DNA from: Pseudomonas sp. stari2
GTDB lineage: Bacteria > Pseudomonadota > Gammaproteobacteria > Pseudomonadales > Pseudomonadaceae
Length of the DNA stretch: 64,000 nt
Direction: 5' to 3'
NCBI RefSeq assembly: GCF_040760005.1
Contig: NZ_CP099760.1
Span: forward strand, 3,405,501 to 3,469,500
This document shows positions 35,348 to 44,255 of the stretch, piece after piece (positions within the stretch are counted from its first letter, which is position 1; every line of letters begins with the position of its first letter). The translations under genes and the position numbers were made by a program. The notes beneath the pieces are model-generated. The model was given only the letters and a program-made list of their open reading frames with translations. It was not told where the DNA came from and searched no databases.

Positions 35348-37267
35348 TCACTTCATCGCTGACGCAATGATTTCGACAAGACCTTGCTGATTGAACGGCT
35401 TCGACAATCTTGGCAATCCGGCTGCAAATCCCTCGATGCGTTCGGCATAGCCGGTGGCCAGGATGATGGGCAAGTCCGGTTTGAGCAGCCGTACGGCGTG
35501 CGCCAGTTGGGCACCGCTCATCTGTGGCATGGCCATGTCGGTGATCATCAGGTCGATGACTTCTCCTTGGTCGAACAACTCAAGTGCCTGGGCACCGGAT
35601 GTCGCACTGATGACCCGGTGTCCCAGATCCTCGAGCAGGAGATTGGTGCTGGTCAGCACCAGGCTGTCATCGTCCACCACCAGTACGCTGAGTCTTGGCA
35701 CTGACGCCATGGACGGCTTCGGGTCCAAGGGCTTGGTCGCCGTCCCGTCGGTGGCGACCGGCAGCCAGAGCTCGGCGCAAGTCCCCTGCCCCTTCACGCT
35801 TTTGAGTATGAAACGGCCACCCAACTGTTCGATGAAACCATGCACCATCGACAACCCCAGCCCGGTGCCCTTGCCCAGGCCTTTGGTGGTGAAGAACGGA
35901 TCGGTCGCCGAGGCCAGCGTCGCATCATCCATGCCTTCACCGGTATCGGTCACGTTCAGGCAGACATAGCGTCCCGCCGTGAGGCTTGCATGACTTTCCT
36001 GCAGAACCACCCGCGGCTCGGCGCCGATGACCACGCTACCGCCCTCGGGCATTGCATCGCGGGCGTTGGTGGCCAGGTTGAGGACCGCCAGTTCGAGCTG
36101 GTTGGTGTCGGCGAGCACCGCTTCAAGATCGTCGGGAAACTGCGTTTCGATGCGAATCCCCGGCCCCAGTGAGCTGCGCAACAGACCGGTGATGCCTTGC
36201 ACCAGTTTCGGGATGTCCACAGGTTCGGTCTTGAGCTCCTGGCGCCGGGCGAAGGCCAGCATGCGCTGGGTCAGTGACACGCCACGCAGCGCGCCCTGGG
36301 TGGCGTTTTCCAGCAGGCGGCTGACTTTCGGGTCGTCGCCGACACGTTTGCGCACGATCTCCAAGTTACCGAGGATCACTGTCAGCAGATTGTTGAAGTC
36401 ATGGGCGATACCACCGCTGAGCTGACCGATGGCCTGCATCTTCTGCGCCTGGAACAGTGCCTCGCGGGTTTGCTCCAGTGCCAGCTGCGCCTGGTGGGCT
36501 TCGGTCACGTCACGGGTGATCTTGGCAAAGCCGAGCAACGCGCCGGTTTCGCCGCGAATCGCATCGACCACCACATGGGCCAGGAACCGCGTGCCGTCCT
36601 TGCGCAAACGCCAGCTCTTGTTCTCGAAGCGCCCTTCGCGCACCGCGGTTTCCAGCGCCCGCTGCGGCTCCCCGATCTCGCGGTCCTCCGGGGTGTAGAA
36701 CATCGAAAAATGCTTGCCGATGACTTCGTTGGGCGCATAGCCCTTGATCCGTTGCGCACCGGGGTTCCAGTTGGTCACGCGGCCTTCCGGGCTGAGCATG
36801 TAGATCGCGTAGTCGGTGACGCCCTGCACCAGCAGGCGGAACTGCTGTTCGCTTTGCTTGAGGGTTTCCTCGGCCATCTTGCGGTCGGTGAGGTCACGGG
36901 TGATTTTCGCAAAACCGAGTAGTTGCCCGTCCGGACTGTAAATCGGGTCGATCACCACGTGGCACCAGAAGTGCGTACTGTCCTTGCGTACCCGCCAGCC
37001 TTCGCCTTCGAACCGTCCTTCGCGGATCGCCGTGTCCAGTGCCCGTTGCGGCATGCCGACAGCGCGGTCTTCATCGGTGTAGAAGCGCGAAAAATGCTCG
37101 CCGAGAATCTCGGCTTCTTCATAGCCCTTGAAACGTTTGGCCCCGGAGTTCCAGCTTGTGATGATGCCAGCCGGATCGATCATGTAGATCGCATAATCGA
37201 CCACGGCATCGATCAGCAGGCGAAAGCGCATGTCTTCGATCGCAGCGGACTTCTTGTTCTCGCTCAT
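35348..37267 (-). CDS. PAS-PAS hybrid histidine kinase with receiver domain
   Basis: A 639-residue cytoplasmic sensor kinase. Two PAS domains (about 17-130 and 142-255) are near-duplicates of each other (SWNSGAKRFKGY vs NWNPGAQRIKGY; GFAKITRDLT vs GFAKITRDVT). Next come HisKA with AHDFNNLLTVILGNLEIV (phospho-His), an HATPase domain with NLATNARDAMPEG and NVTDTGEGMDD, and a C-terminal receiver with LMITDMAMPQMSG (phospho-Asp). No membrane segment is present, so it senses an internal signal. It is 10 bases downstream of the helicase gene, probably in the same operon. No partner regulator is adjacent. Confidence 0.88.
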   Translation of the reverse strand: MSENKKSAAIEDMRFRLLIDAVVDYAIYMIDPAGIITSWNSGAKRFKGYEEAEILGEHFSRFYTDEDRAVGMPQRALDTAIREGRFEGEGWRVRKDSTHFWCHVVIDPIYSPDGQLLGFAKITRDLTDRKMAEETLKQSEQQFRLLVQGVTDYAIYMLSPEGRVTNWNPGAQRIKGYAPNEVIGKHFSMFYTPEDREIGEPQRALETAVREGRFENKSWRLRKDGTRFLAHVVVDAIRGETGALLGFAKITRDVTEAHQAQLALEQTREALFQAQKMQAIGQLSGGIAHDFNNLLTVILGNLEIVRKRVGDDPKVSRLLENATQGALRGVSLTQRMLAFARRQELKTEPVDIPKLVQGITGLLRSSLGPGIRIETQFPDDLEAVLADTNQLELAVLNLATNARDAMPEGGSVVIGAEPRVVLQESHASLTAGRYVCLNVTDTGEGMDDATLASATDPFFTTKGLGKGTGLGLSMVHGFIEQLGGRFILKSVKGQGTCAELWLPVATDGTATKPLDPKPSMASVPRLSVLVVDDDSLVLTSTNLLLEDLGHRVISATSGAQALELFDQGEVIDLMITDMAMPQMSGAQLAHAVRLLKPDLPIILATGYAERIEGFAAGLPRLSKPFNQQGLVEIIASAMK

Positions 37268-37277
37268 CAGGCTTGGC

Positions 37278-39596
37278 TCAAAGCAGATTTTCAATAACAG
37301 GAGTATGCGTCAAACCGGAATATTGAAAAGCCGCATCTGCGTGATCGAGCTGCCACCAACGCGGCAACAACTGCTGGATGCGGCTCTCGGCGAAGCGATC
37401 GTCGATCAGCATGACCACACCACGATCCTGCTGGGTGCGGATCACCCGCCCTGCAGCCTGCACCACTTTCTGCATGCCGGGGAACAGGTAGGTGTAGTCA
37501 TAACCCGCGCCGAAGATTGCTGCCATGCGCCGTTTCATCTGTTCGTTGACCGGGTTGAGCTGCGCCAGCCCCAGCGTGGCGACGAAGGCGCCGATCAACC
37601 GGGCACCGGGCAAATCGATGCCTTCGCCGAATGCACCGCCGAGTACGGCGAACCCGACGCCCCGGCTGTGCGCCGTGAACTGATCGAGAAACGCCTGCCG
37701 CTGCCCCTCAGCCATACCCCGTGATTGCTGCCAGACTGGAAGGTGCGGATGCCGTTCAGCGAGCAACTGCGCGACCTGTTGCGAATATTCGAAGCTGCTG
37801 AAGAACGCCAGATAGTTGCCCGGGCGCTCGCCGAACTGGCGAGCGATCAGTTCGACAATCGGCTCCAGTGACGCCTGGCGATGGGTGAATCGGGTGGAAA
37901 TCTGGCTGACGATCCGCACCTGCAACTGTTCGGCGCTGAACGGCGATTCAACGTCGATCCACACCGTGTCGGCCGGAGTTCCGAGCAGATCGGCGTAATA
38001 GTGGCGCGGGCTCAGGGTCGCGGAAAACAGCACGCAGCTGCGGGCCGCTTTCAAGCGTGGGCCAAGCAGCGCGGCGGGCACCACGTTGCGCAGGCACAGT
38101 TGCGACAGCGGGCGTTTGCGGTCGAGGTCACGCTTGCTGATGTCGAACAGGTAATGCGCGTCGAACAACTCCGCTACGCGACCGAATTGCAGCATCTCGA
38201 AGTAGACATTCTGCAAGCCACTGTCGAGTCCTTGCGGGTGGTCGTTGAGGTAATCACCGATGCTCGCGCTGCATAAAGTGATCGCCTGAAGCAGTTTTTC
38301 CGGCGCCTTGTCGTAAGCCTGATACGGCGCCAGTTGCGCGTTGTGCAGGGCGTTCCATTCACGGTTGACCCGCTGCAAGGGCTTTTTCAAGGCCTCGGGT
38401 GCGGTTTTGCGTACGCCATTGAAGATCCCCTGATCGAGGGTGGCGCTGTACATCTGCCGCCCACGCTCGACCAGGTTGTGCGCCTCGTCCACCAGCACAG
38501 CGACTTTCCATTGATTGAGCTGGGCCAGGCCGAACAGCAGCGCGGTGAAGTCGAAGTAATAGTTGTAGTCCGCCACCACCACATCAGCCCAGCGAGCCAT
38601 TTCCTGGCTCAGGTAATACGGGCACACCGAGTGTTGCGCGGCAACATCACGCAGCGCCGACTGATCCATCAATTGCAATCGGCTGGCCGCTTTACGTGCC
38701 GCCGGCAGCCGATCGTAAAAGCCCCGGGCCAACGGGCAGGACTCGCCATGACAAGCCTTGTCGGGATGCTCGCAAGCCTTGTCCCGGGCGACCATTTCCA
38801 GCACTCGCAATGGCAGGGTTTCGCTGCGATCGAACAGCACTTGCGCCGCGTCCAGTGCCAGTTTGCGTCCCGGAGTTTTCGCGGTAAGGAAATACACCTT
38901 GTCCAGTTGCTGCGGCGCCAACGCCTTGAGCATCGGGAACAGAGTGCCGAGAGTCTTGCCGATGCCGGTGGGCGCCTGAGCCATGAGGCAGCGGCCTGTG
39001 CTGACGGCTTTGAATACCGACTCTGCAAGATGACGCTGGCCGGGGCGAAAATCAGTGTGGGGAAAGCTCAGTTGCTGCGCGGCCTGGTTGCGGGCTTCAC
39101 GGTGGGCCATTTCCTGTTCGGCCCACGCCAGGAACAAGCCGCACTGTTGTTCGAAGAACTCGCGCAAGGTTTCGGCGGAGAAGACTTCGCCCAGACAGGT
39201 TTCCTTTTCGCTGACGATGTCGAAGTACACCAGCGCCAGATTGATCTGTTCAAGCTGCAATCGGCAGCACATCAGCCAGCCGTAGATTTTCGCCTGCGCC
39301 CAGTGCAGCGCACGGTGATTGGCCGGTTGTTTGCTCAGGTCGCCACGGTAAGTTTTGACTTCCTCCAGGCGGTTCTGCGTCGGGTCGTAGCCATCCGCAC
39401 GGCCCTTGACCTTCAAGGTGTGGAACTCGCCCTCCAGCGACACCTCGCTTTGATAGGCGTCATTGCGTCGCGAGGCGACGGTACGGTGACCGGCGATGCC
39501 CTCAAGCGCGGTGGGCGACGGGGTGAAGCGCAAGTCGAGGTCGCCGCTCTTGGCGGAGAACTCGCACAACGCTCGCACCGCGATGCTATAGCTCAA
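37278..39596 (-). CDS. DinG/XPD-like iron-sulfur DNA helicase
   Basis: A 772-residue superfamily 2 helicase. Walker A is MAQAPTGIGKTLGTLFPML, the DEAH box is LVDEAHNLVERG, and four Cys between them (ACEHPDKACHGESCPLARG and HSVCPYYLSQ) match the [4Fe-4S] insertion of XPD/DinG. The N-terminal ~160 residues form a nuclease-like PD-(D/E)XK-type region (LEEVKTYRGD). The TTG at 39596 overlaps the stop of the FAN1-like gene (TTGA) and starts SYSIAVRALCEF; later Met codons upstream in frame lie inside the neighbour. It presumably unwinds DNA for the adjacent nuclease. Confidence 0.86.
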   Translation of the reverse strand: MSYSIAVRALCEFSAKSGDLDLRFTPSPTALEGIAGHRTVASRRNDAYQSEVSLEGEFHTLKVKGRADGYDPTQNRLEEVKTYRGDLSKQPANHRALHWAQAKIYGWLMCCRLQLEQINLALVYFDIVSEKETCLGEVFSAETLREFFEQQCGLFLAWAEQEMAHREARNQAAQQLSFPHTDFRPGQRHLAESVFKAVSTGRCLMAQAPTGIGKTLGTLFPMLKALAPQQLDKVYFLTAKTPGRKLALDAAQVLFDRSETLPLRVLEMVARDKACEHPDKACHGESCPLARGFYDRLPAARKAASRLQLMDQSALRDVAAQHSVCPYYLSQEMARWADVVVADYNYYFDFTALLFGLAQLNQWKVAVLVDEAHNLVERGRQMYSATLDQGIFNGVRKTAPEALKKPLQRVNREWNALHNAQLAPYQAYDKAPEKLLQAITLCSASIGDYLNDHPQGLDSGLQNVYFEMLQFGRVAELFDAHYLFDISKRDLDRKRPLSQLCLRNVVPAALLGPRLKAARSCVLFSATLSPRHYYADLLGTPADTVWIDVESPFSAEQLQVRIVSQISTRFTHRQASLEPIVELIARQFGERPGNYLAFFSSFEYSQQVAQLLAERHPHLPVWQQSRGMAEGQRQAFLDQFTAHSRGVGFAVLGGAFGEGIDLPGARLIGAFVATLGLAQLNPVNEQMKRRMAAIFGAGYDYTYLFPGMQKVVQAAGRVIRTQQDRGVVMLIDDRFAESRIQQLLPRWWQLDHADAAFQYSGLTHTPVIENLL

Positions 39597-41245
39597 ACGC
39601 CCTGCTCCGCCCATTGCACGTAACACACGGCTACCGGCATCTGGTGCGTGTGGCAGAACTCCAGCCAGCGCAACTGGTTATCCTGCAAGCGGTCGCCGGG
39701 GCCTTTGACTTCGATCATCCGATAGGTTTTATGTTGCGGCCAGAACTGGATCAGGTCCGGCATGCCGGCGCGGTTGGCCTTGATGTCCAGCAACAGGCGA
39801 TTGAACCAGTGCTTGAGATGTTCGGGCGGCAGACAGATCAGCGCTTGCTCCAGCAGATCTTCATCAAGCGCGCCCCAGAACACGAAGGGCGACTGAATGC
39901 CCCACTTGGTGACAAATCGGCTGCGGATGGTGTCGGCATAGCGACCGTCGTCCAGTTCGGCCAGGCAAGCCTCGAACAGCTCGGCCCGCCGTCCCTGGAA
40001 ATCCTCTTGGAGCAGGTCCGCCGGCCCGCGCTGGAACGGGTTGAAAAACGCCCCCGGCAGCGGCGCAAAAACCGCCGGCCAGCACAGCAAGCCAAACAGT
40101 GAGTTGATCAGGCTGTTCTCGACGTAATGCACCGGGCCTGCGTCTTCACGCAGATGCGCCTGCACGTGATACTCCACCGACAACGCCGGATCGAGCCGTG
40201 GCAGGTGCAAGTCCAGGCGTTCCATCGGTCTTGGCGCAACGCGCTTGAGCGGCGGCCCGCCAAGCTTGCGTCGCAGGCGTGGCAGCGCCCGCTGCAGGCC
40301 CTGCTGTTCGGCGGCGCTTTCCGGTGCCTGTTCGGCCAAAACCGCCAATTCCAGCGCCAGGGCATATTCGCCGCAGCGCTCCAGCACCCGGATCATCCGC
40401 AACCGCGCGCCGGGATAGGCGCAGCCGCGATAAAGGCTCAGGGCCAGGGCAAATTCCGCGATGCGTTCGCAGTGCTGGCCGATCTGGAACAACAGCTTGC
40501 CCAGCCGACGTTGCAACCAAGGGTTGTCGAAATGCAGTGCGCTCAACTGCTCGGCAATTGGCTCCAGTGCCTCACCGGCCTCAAAACGCTGCTGACAATC
40601 GTGCAGGAACAGGCAGGCATCGACGTCGGCACGGCTGCGCAGGCCCCGGGAATCGGCACTGAACTCGACTTTTTCATAGGTGAAGATCCCAAGGTCAGCG
40701 AGGACGAACTCCGACCAGTCCTGATAAAGGTTGCCGAAGAACATCAGGCGAAACCGGTCGCACAGGTCCATCAGCGTCAGGCTGAACAATCGGTCTGCAA
40801 TCGCCGGGCACCAGTCGCTCCAGCGCCGAGATTCAGGAAACTGTTGATGCAGGACCGGCAGCCAATCGACTTTCCGACCCTTGGGTTCTTCGATGGCCGG
40901 GCCGAACGCCTGCAGGACTTCGGCCTTCAGCAACAGGTCGAACAGCTCCGGCATCGATAGCAGCGCCTGCTCATCCAGCCAGCCGTGATCGAGCAACGGC
41001 TGCGCGGCCAGAGCGATGTCACCAATTTCCGCATAACTGAGCTTGCCCTCACGAAAATGCACGCCCTTGCGCATCACCATCCGCACCAGCAACCCCTGGG
41101 ACCCGCGAGGCAGTACCTTGAAGTCGCGAATGAAGGCGTGCTCCGTCTCGCTCATCACGTCGGCATAACGAAGCTCAAGCCAGTCAAGCACTTGCCGAAA
41201 GTTGTTGAGGTAATAGAACGGATCGTCGAGGGGGCTGGAAGTCAC
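39593..41245 (-). CDS. FAN1-type VRR-NUC nuclease
   Basis: A 550-residue protein with a C-terminal VRR-NUC nuclease domain (about 430-545): RAGMPDLIQFWP carries the catalytic Asp, and MIEVKGPGDRLQDNQ carries the E-x-K and Gln. The long helical N-terminal part fits the SAP-like and TPR-like DNA-binding regions of bacterial FAN1, whose P. aeruginosa form has been crystallised and cuts flaps and interstrand cross-link structures. It overlaps the helicase gene by four bases. The N-terminus MTSSPLDDPFYYLNNFRQVL suits the start at 41245. Confidence 0.87.
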   Translation of the reverse strand: MTSSPLDDPFYYLNNFRQVLDWLELRYADVMSETEHAFIRDFKVLPRGSQGLLVRMVMRKGVHFREGKLSYAEIGDIALAAQPLLDHGWLDEQALLSMPELFDLLLKAEVLQAFGPAIEEPKGRKVDWLPVLHQQFPESRRWSDWCPAIADRLFSLTLMDLCDRFRLMFFGNLYQDWSEFVLADLGIFTYEKVEFSADSRGLRSRADVDACLFLHDCQQRFEAGEALEPIAEQLSALHFDNPWLQRRLGKLLFQIGQHCERIAEFALALSLYRGCAYPGARLRMIRVLERCGEYALALELAVLAEQAPESAAEQQGLQRALPRLRRKLGGPPLKRVAPRPMERLDLHLPRLDPALSVEYHVQAHLREDAGPVHYVENSLINSLFGLLCWPAVFAPLPGAFFNPFQRGPADLLQEDFQGRRAELFEACLAELDDGRYADTIRSRFVTKWGIQSPFVFWGALDEDLLEQALICLPPEHLKHWFNRLLLDIKANRAGMPDLIQFWPQHKTYRMIEVKGPGDRLQDNQLRWLEFCHTHQMPVAVCYVQWAEQGV

Positions 41246-41442
41246 AGTGATAAGGGGCCATGGCGAACGAGTACTGGTTATGCGTACAGATACCAGCTCT
41301 GCCCTGCCCTGCGCAAACGGAAAAAGATCAGTGGCGTCCGCGATCGAGGTTTTTTCACCAGACCATCGAACTTTTGCGGGCTATTTGGCACCAACCGCGT
41401 TAGAAGACCGACATCAGTCGATTTGCATGAGGAATGCAGGAT

Positions 41443-41667
41443 ATGAGTTTCAAGACATTGTGTATGCCGTTGGCGGCCGTCGCGTTGTTGGCGCTGGCCG
41501 GCTGCTCCACTCCGACGGTGGTGACGTTGCAGAACGGTACGCAGTACTTGACCAAGGACATGCCAAAGACCAAGTCCGAAGATGGTTTTTATGAGTTCAG
41601 GGACATCTCCGGCGCGAAGATCAGAGTGAAGTCCGACGAAGTGGCCACGGTGCGCAAGGAAGATTGA
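41443..41667 (+). CDS. Small YgdI/YgdR-type lipoprotein
   Basis: A 74-residue lipoprotein. MSFKTLCMPLAAVALLALAG followed by CSTP is a signal peptide with lipobox LAGC. The mature part (VVTLQNGTQYLTKDMPKT, then VKSDEVATVRKED) is the DUF903/SH3-like YgdI-YgdR domain. GCAGGA lies just before the ATG at 41443; an ATG nine bases upstream is less likely. Its role is unknown; relatives sit in the outer or inner membrane. It is divergent from the FAN1-like gene. Confidence 0.82.
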   Translation: MSFKTLCMPLAAVALLALAGCSTPTVVTLQNGTQYLTKDMPKTKSEDGFYEFRDISGAKIRVKSDEVATVRKED

Positions 41668-41677
41668 CCCCGATAGC

Positions 41678-41700
41678 GGAGCTGCCGATAAGGCAGCTCC
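41678..41700. terminator. Stem-loop between convergent genes
   Basis: GGAGCTGCC (41678-41686), loop GATAA, GGCAGCTCC (41692-41700): a perfect 9-bp stem between the lipoprotein gene and the convergent small protein gene. No long T tract, but the position suits a shared terminator. Confidence 0.6.
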
Positions 41701-41713
41701 ATGAACACAGCGG

Positions 41714-42088
41714 TTATTGCGGCAGGGTCATACCCGGAATGCTGTTGTCGCAACTGAAGTAATGTTCGCCCCGACGAGCCAGTTCCGCTTGCAATCGCTG
41801 GCAGCGTTCCCGTTCTTGCTGGGCCATGCGGTCGATGCTGAGGTTGCCGGTGGTTTCCGGCTGTTTGCCGTCGCCCAGACGTATTGTCACGAACGGCTGT
41901 TCCGGCTGGATCTGAAAGCGGCTTTTCTCTTCGACCGGCTCGCTGTTCTCGCTGGGTGCCGGTTTCGGCAAATCATCGGAGCTGACACCGTAGCGGCTCA
42001 AAATCGAGCTGTGAGGCAAATCGGCCCAAGCGTTGGCCGAAAGCAGCGCCAACCCGACGATACCGATATACCCCTTGAAACCTTTCAC
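41714..42088 (-). CDS. Small exported hypothetical protein
   Basis: A 124-residue protein starting with GTG at 42088, after AGGAGATTC. VKGFKGYIGIVGLALLSANA is a signal peptide with cleavage after AWA. The mature part is polar and contains FVTIRLGDGKQPE and two Cys (RERCQRLQ, HYFSCDNS) that could form a disulfide. It probably resides in the periplasm. No known family is recognised. It is downstream of the lipase genes on the same strand but 163 bases away, with its own ribosome site. Confidence 0.65.
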   Translation of the reverse strand: MKGFKGYIGIVGLALLSANAWADLPHSSILSRYGVSSDDLPKPAPSENSEPVEEKSRFQIQPEQPFVTIRLGDGKQPETTGNLSIDRMAQQERERCQRLQAELARRGEHYFSCDNSIPGMTLPQ

Positions 42089-42251
42089 GTTTGAATCTCC
42101 TGTACTCAATGGCGGCTTGCCCATACATGACGAGTGCGCATGCGATGGCTTTAGTCCGCGTTTCCTGTTGGTGCAGAGGTTTGAGTCAGGTAGTGGCCAA
42201 TGAGTCACTTTTGATGTGGAGAGGGAAAGAATTCCCCCTCCACCGTCACCC

Positions 42252-44105
42252 TCAGGCGATCACGATCCCATCGGCGCTGAGACTGCTCAGCGAAACCCCG
42301 ACCAGCGTCACCGAATCAGCGCCAAATTTGAGCACCGTATCCTGCCCCACCGATGTGGCATGGGCGCGGAAGTCATCGCCGGGCAACACGCCCTGCACGC
42401 CGAGGAACACCAGTTTGTCGTTGCCGTTGAAGCCCACCACCCGGTCCTGGCCGAACGCACCGCTGAACAGGAACGTATCCGCCCCGCCGCCCGACTCCAT
42501 CAGGTCATTGCCGGTGCCGCCGACGAACACGTCGTTACCGGCACCGCCGATCAGGTGATCGTTGCCGTCCAGGCCAAACAACCAGTCGCCACCGACATGC
42601 GCCTTGAGGGTGTCAGCGCCGCTGGTGCCCTTCACGCTCGACTCGTACTGGGTGACGTTGTTGCCGACCTTCAGGCCATCGGCTGTGACGCTGTGGGTCA
42701 CGTCGTCCTTGAACAGGCCCCAGAGGAAGCCCGGTTCCTTGGTAACGATGCTGCCGATGTCGCGGGTGATGCTGATCCCGCCGTTGGCATCGCGGATGTA
42801 CAGGTTGCCGGCGCCGTCGTTGGCAAAGTCGAACTTGTTCACCGACTGCTGCAATTCGAGGGTGTTGTTGCCTGAGCCGCCGAGGATGATGTTGTAGCCG
42901 CCGCTGTCGCGGAAGGTGTCGTTGCCGGCACGGCCCTCCAGATAATCGTTGCCGCTGCCGCCCTGGATCAGGTCGTTGCCGTCGCTGCCGATAATGAAGG
43001 TGCTGCCCTTGTGGGGCTCGGCGTTGCGGTTGAGATCCTGCACCCAGGTGTTGGCCCGCGCCGGGTCCGACAGGTTGGCCACGATGATCGTCGAGTCACG
43101 GCTGGTGAGATCGTAGAACTTCGACTCGATGACCCGGTTCATGCCGTCGCCGTAAGCGGTCGGCAGGTGCGAGATCCAGGTCGGGATGTTGACGATCGAA
43201 TACGGCAGCACGTTCCACGCGTTCGAGGCGTAGTGGTCGTTGAAGCTGACGATATTGTCGGTCGCCGACACTTTCGACGCGTCGTGCACGCCGAGTGAGG
43301 CACCGGTGAAGGTCGAGCCGTCGAGGGCGCGGAATACCGGGTCGTTCTCGTAGCCGACATTGAGCACTTTGTCGGTGCTGCTCTGGGTCGGCGAGGCGTA
43401 GGCGATGTAGTTCGAGTCCTGGAAGAACCCACCCCACTTGCTGCTGCTCAGGTCCGCCATGCTGTTGACCGCCAACCCGCCGAGGCTGTGACCGCTGACC
43501 AGCACGTCCTTGCCGGTGAGGCCGTTGGCCTTGGCGAACGCCACCACGTTGTTCATCAGGTTGCCGAAGGCTTCGCCGGCGTAGTTCTTGGCGTAATCCT
43601 TGGGCCCGAATGCGGCGAGCAGGTCATTGATGGCGTCGGCGATGGAGTCACCAATGAGGATTTCCCGTGGGCCGCTGGTGCCGCGAAAGGCGATGCCGAT
43701 TTCCGTGAGATGCCCCTGGGCGTCGTACTTGCCGAGGATTTCCACTTGCGCGCTGGTGTAGCCGGGCTTTTCGCCGAAGAAGGTTCCGCGCACGTCGGTC
43801 TTGCCGTCATAACCCAGTTGCGAGGCGGTGATAGGCGTCCAGCCGGCCTTCTTCACAGCATCGAGGGCGAGTTTTTCCGAATCGGGGTTCCACGGGATTC
43901 CGGGAATAACTCCTTGAGAATCGGTGCCGCCGATCAGCGCACTGATCAGTGTGGCCGGCAGGCCGAGGCCGAAGCCGTTGTGCTGATAGCCGACCGCGAA
44001 ACCGTTGTCGAGGTTGTGATAGGAGTACAGCGTGATGGCCATGGCATCAGTGAACAATGCCTTGGAATCCGCTGAGCTGAAGTTCTTGTAGTCATACACA
44101 CCCAT
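42252..44105 (-). CDS. pueA: RTX lipase / polyurethanase PueA type
   Basis: A 617-residue family I.3 lipase, the same length as PueA. The catalytic Ser is in VSGHSLGGLAVNS (residues ~200-212). Two RTX calcium-binding clusters follow (GSDGNDLIQGGSGNDYLEG at ~380; GLDGNDHLIGGAGNDVFVGG at ~515). There is no N-terminal signal peptide, and the C-terminus ends DGIVIA, the hydrophobic tail recognised by type I exporters. AprDEF, encoded 8 kb upstream, is the likely exporter. It hydrolyses triglycerides and polyester polyurethane in relatives. It is 150 bases after the second lipase gene. Confidence 0.92.
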   Translation of the reverse strand: MGVYDYKNFSSADSKALFTDAMAITLYSYHNLDNGFAVGYQHNGFGLGLPATLISALIGGTDSQGVIPGIPWNPDSEKLALDAVKKAGWTPITASQLGYDGKTDVRGTFFGEKPGYTSAQVEILGKYDAQGHLTEIGIAFRGTSGPREILIGDSIADAINDLLAAFGPKDYAKNYAGEAFGNLMNNVVAFAKANGLTGKDVLVSGHSLGGLAVNSMADLSSSKWGGFFQDSNYIAYASPTQSSTDKVLNVGYENDPVFRALDGSTFTGASLGVHDASKVSATDNIVSFNDHYASNAWNVLPYSIVNIPTWISHLPTAYGDGMNRVIESKFYDLTSRDSTIIVANLSDPARANTWVQDLNRNAEPHKGSTFIIGSDGNDLIQGGSGNDYLEGRAGNDTFRDSGGYNIILGGSGNNTLELQQSVNKFDFANDGAGNLYIRDANGGISITRDIGSIVTKEPGFLWGLFKDDVTHSVTADGLKVGNNVTQYESSVKGTSGADTLKAHVGGDWLFGLDGNDHLIGGAGNDVFVGGTGNDLMESGGGADTFLFSGAFGQDRVVGFNGNDKLVFLGVQGVLPGDDFRAHATSVGQDTVLKFGADSVTLVGVSLSSLSADGIVIA

Positions 44106-44218
44106 TGCTGTTGCCTCTCTCTTTGTTGGAATTATTCAGAGATAGCTCACAACCAGAATGCCCCTCCCGGGGCGCTCCGGAGCATTTCGATACAACACTT
44201 CTGTCTTGCAGCCCCGAT

Positions 44219-44247
44219 GGACACCGCCGCAATGCGCAGCGGTGTCC
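44219..44247. terminator. Stem-loop between the two lipase genes
   Basis: GGACACCGC (44219-44227) pairs with GCGGTGTCC (44239-44247) just after the first lipase stop (44256) on the minus strand. It lacks a T tract, so it may slow or stabilise the message rather than end it. Confidence 0.5.
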
Positions 44248-44255
44248 GCAAGGGA

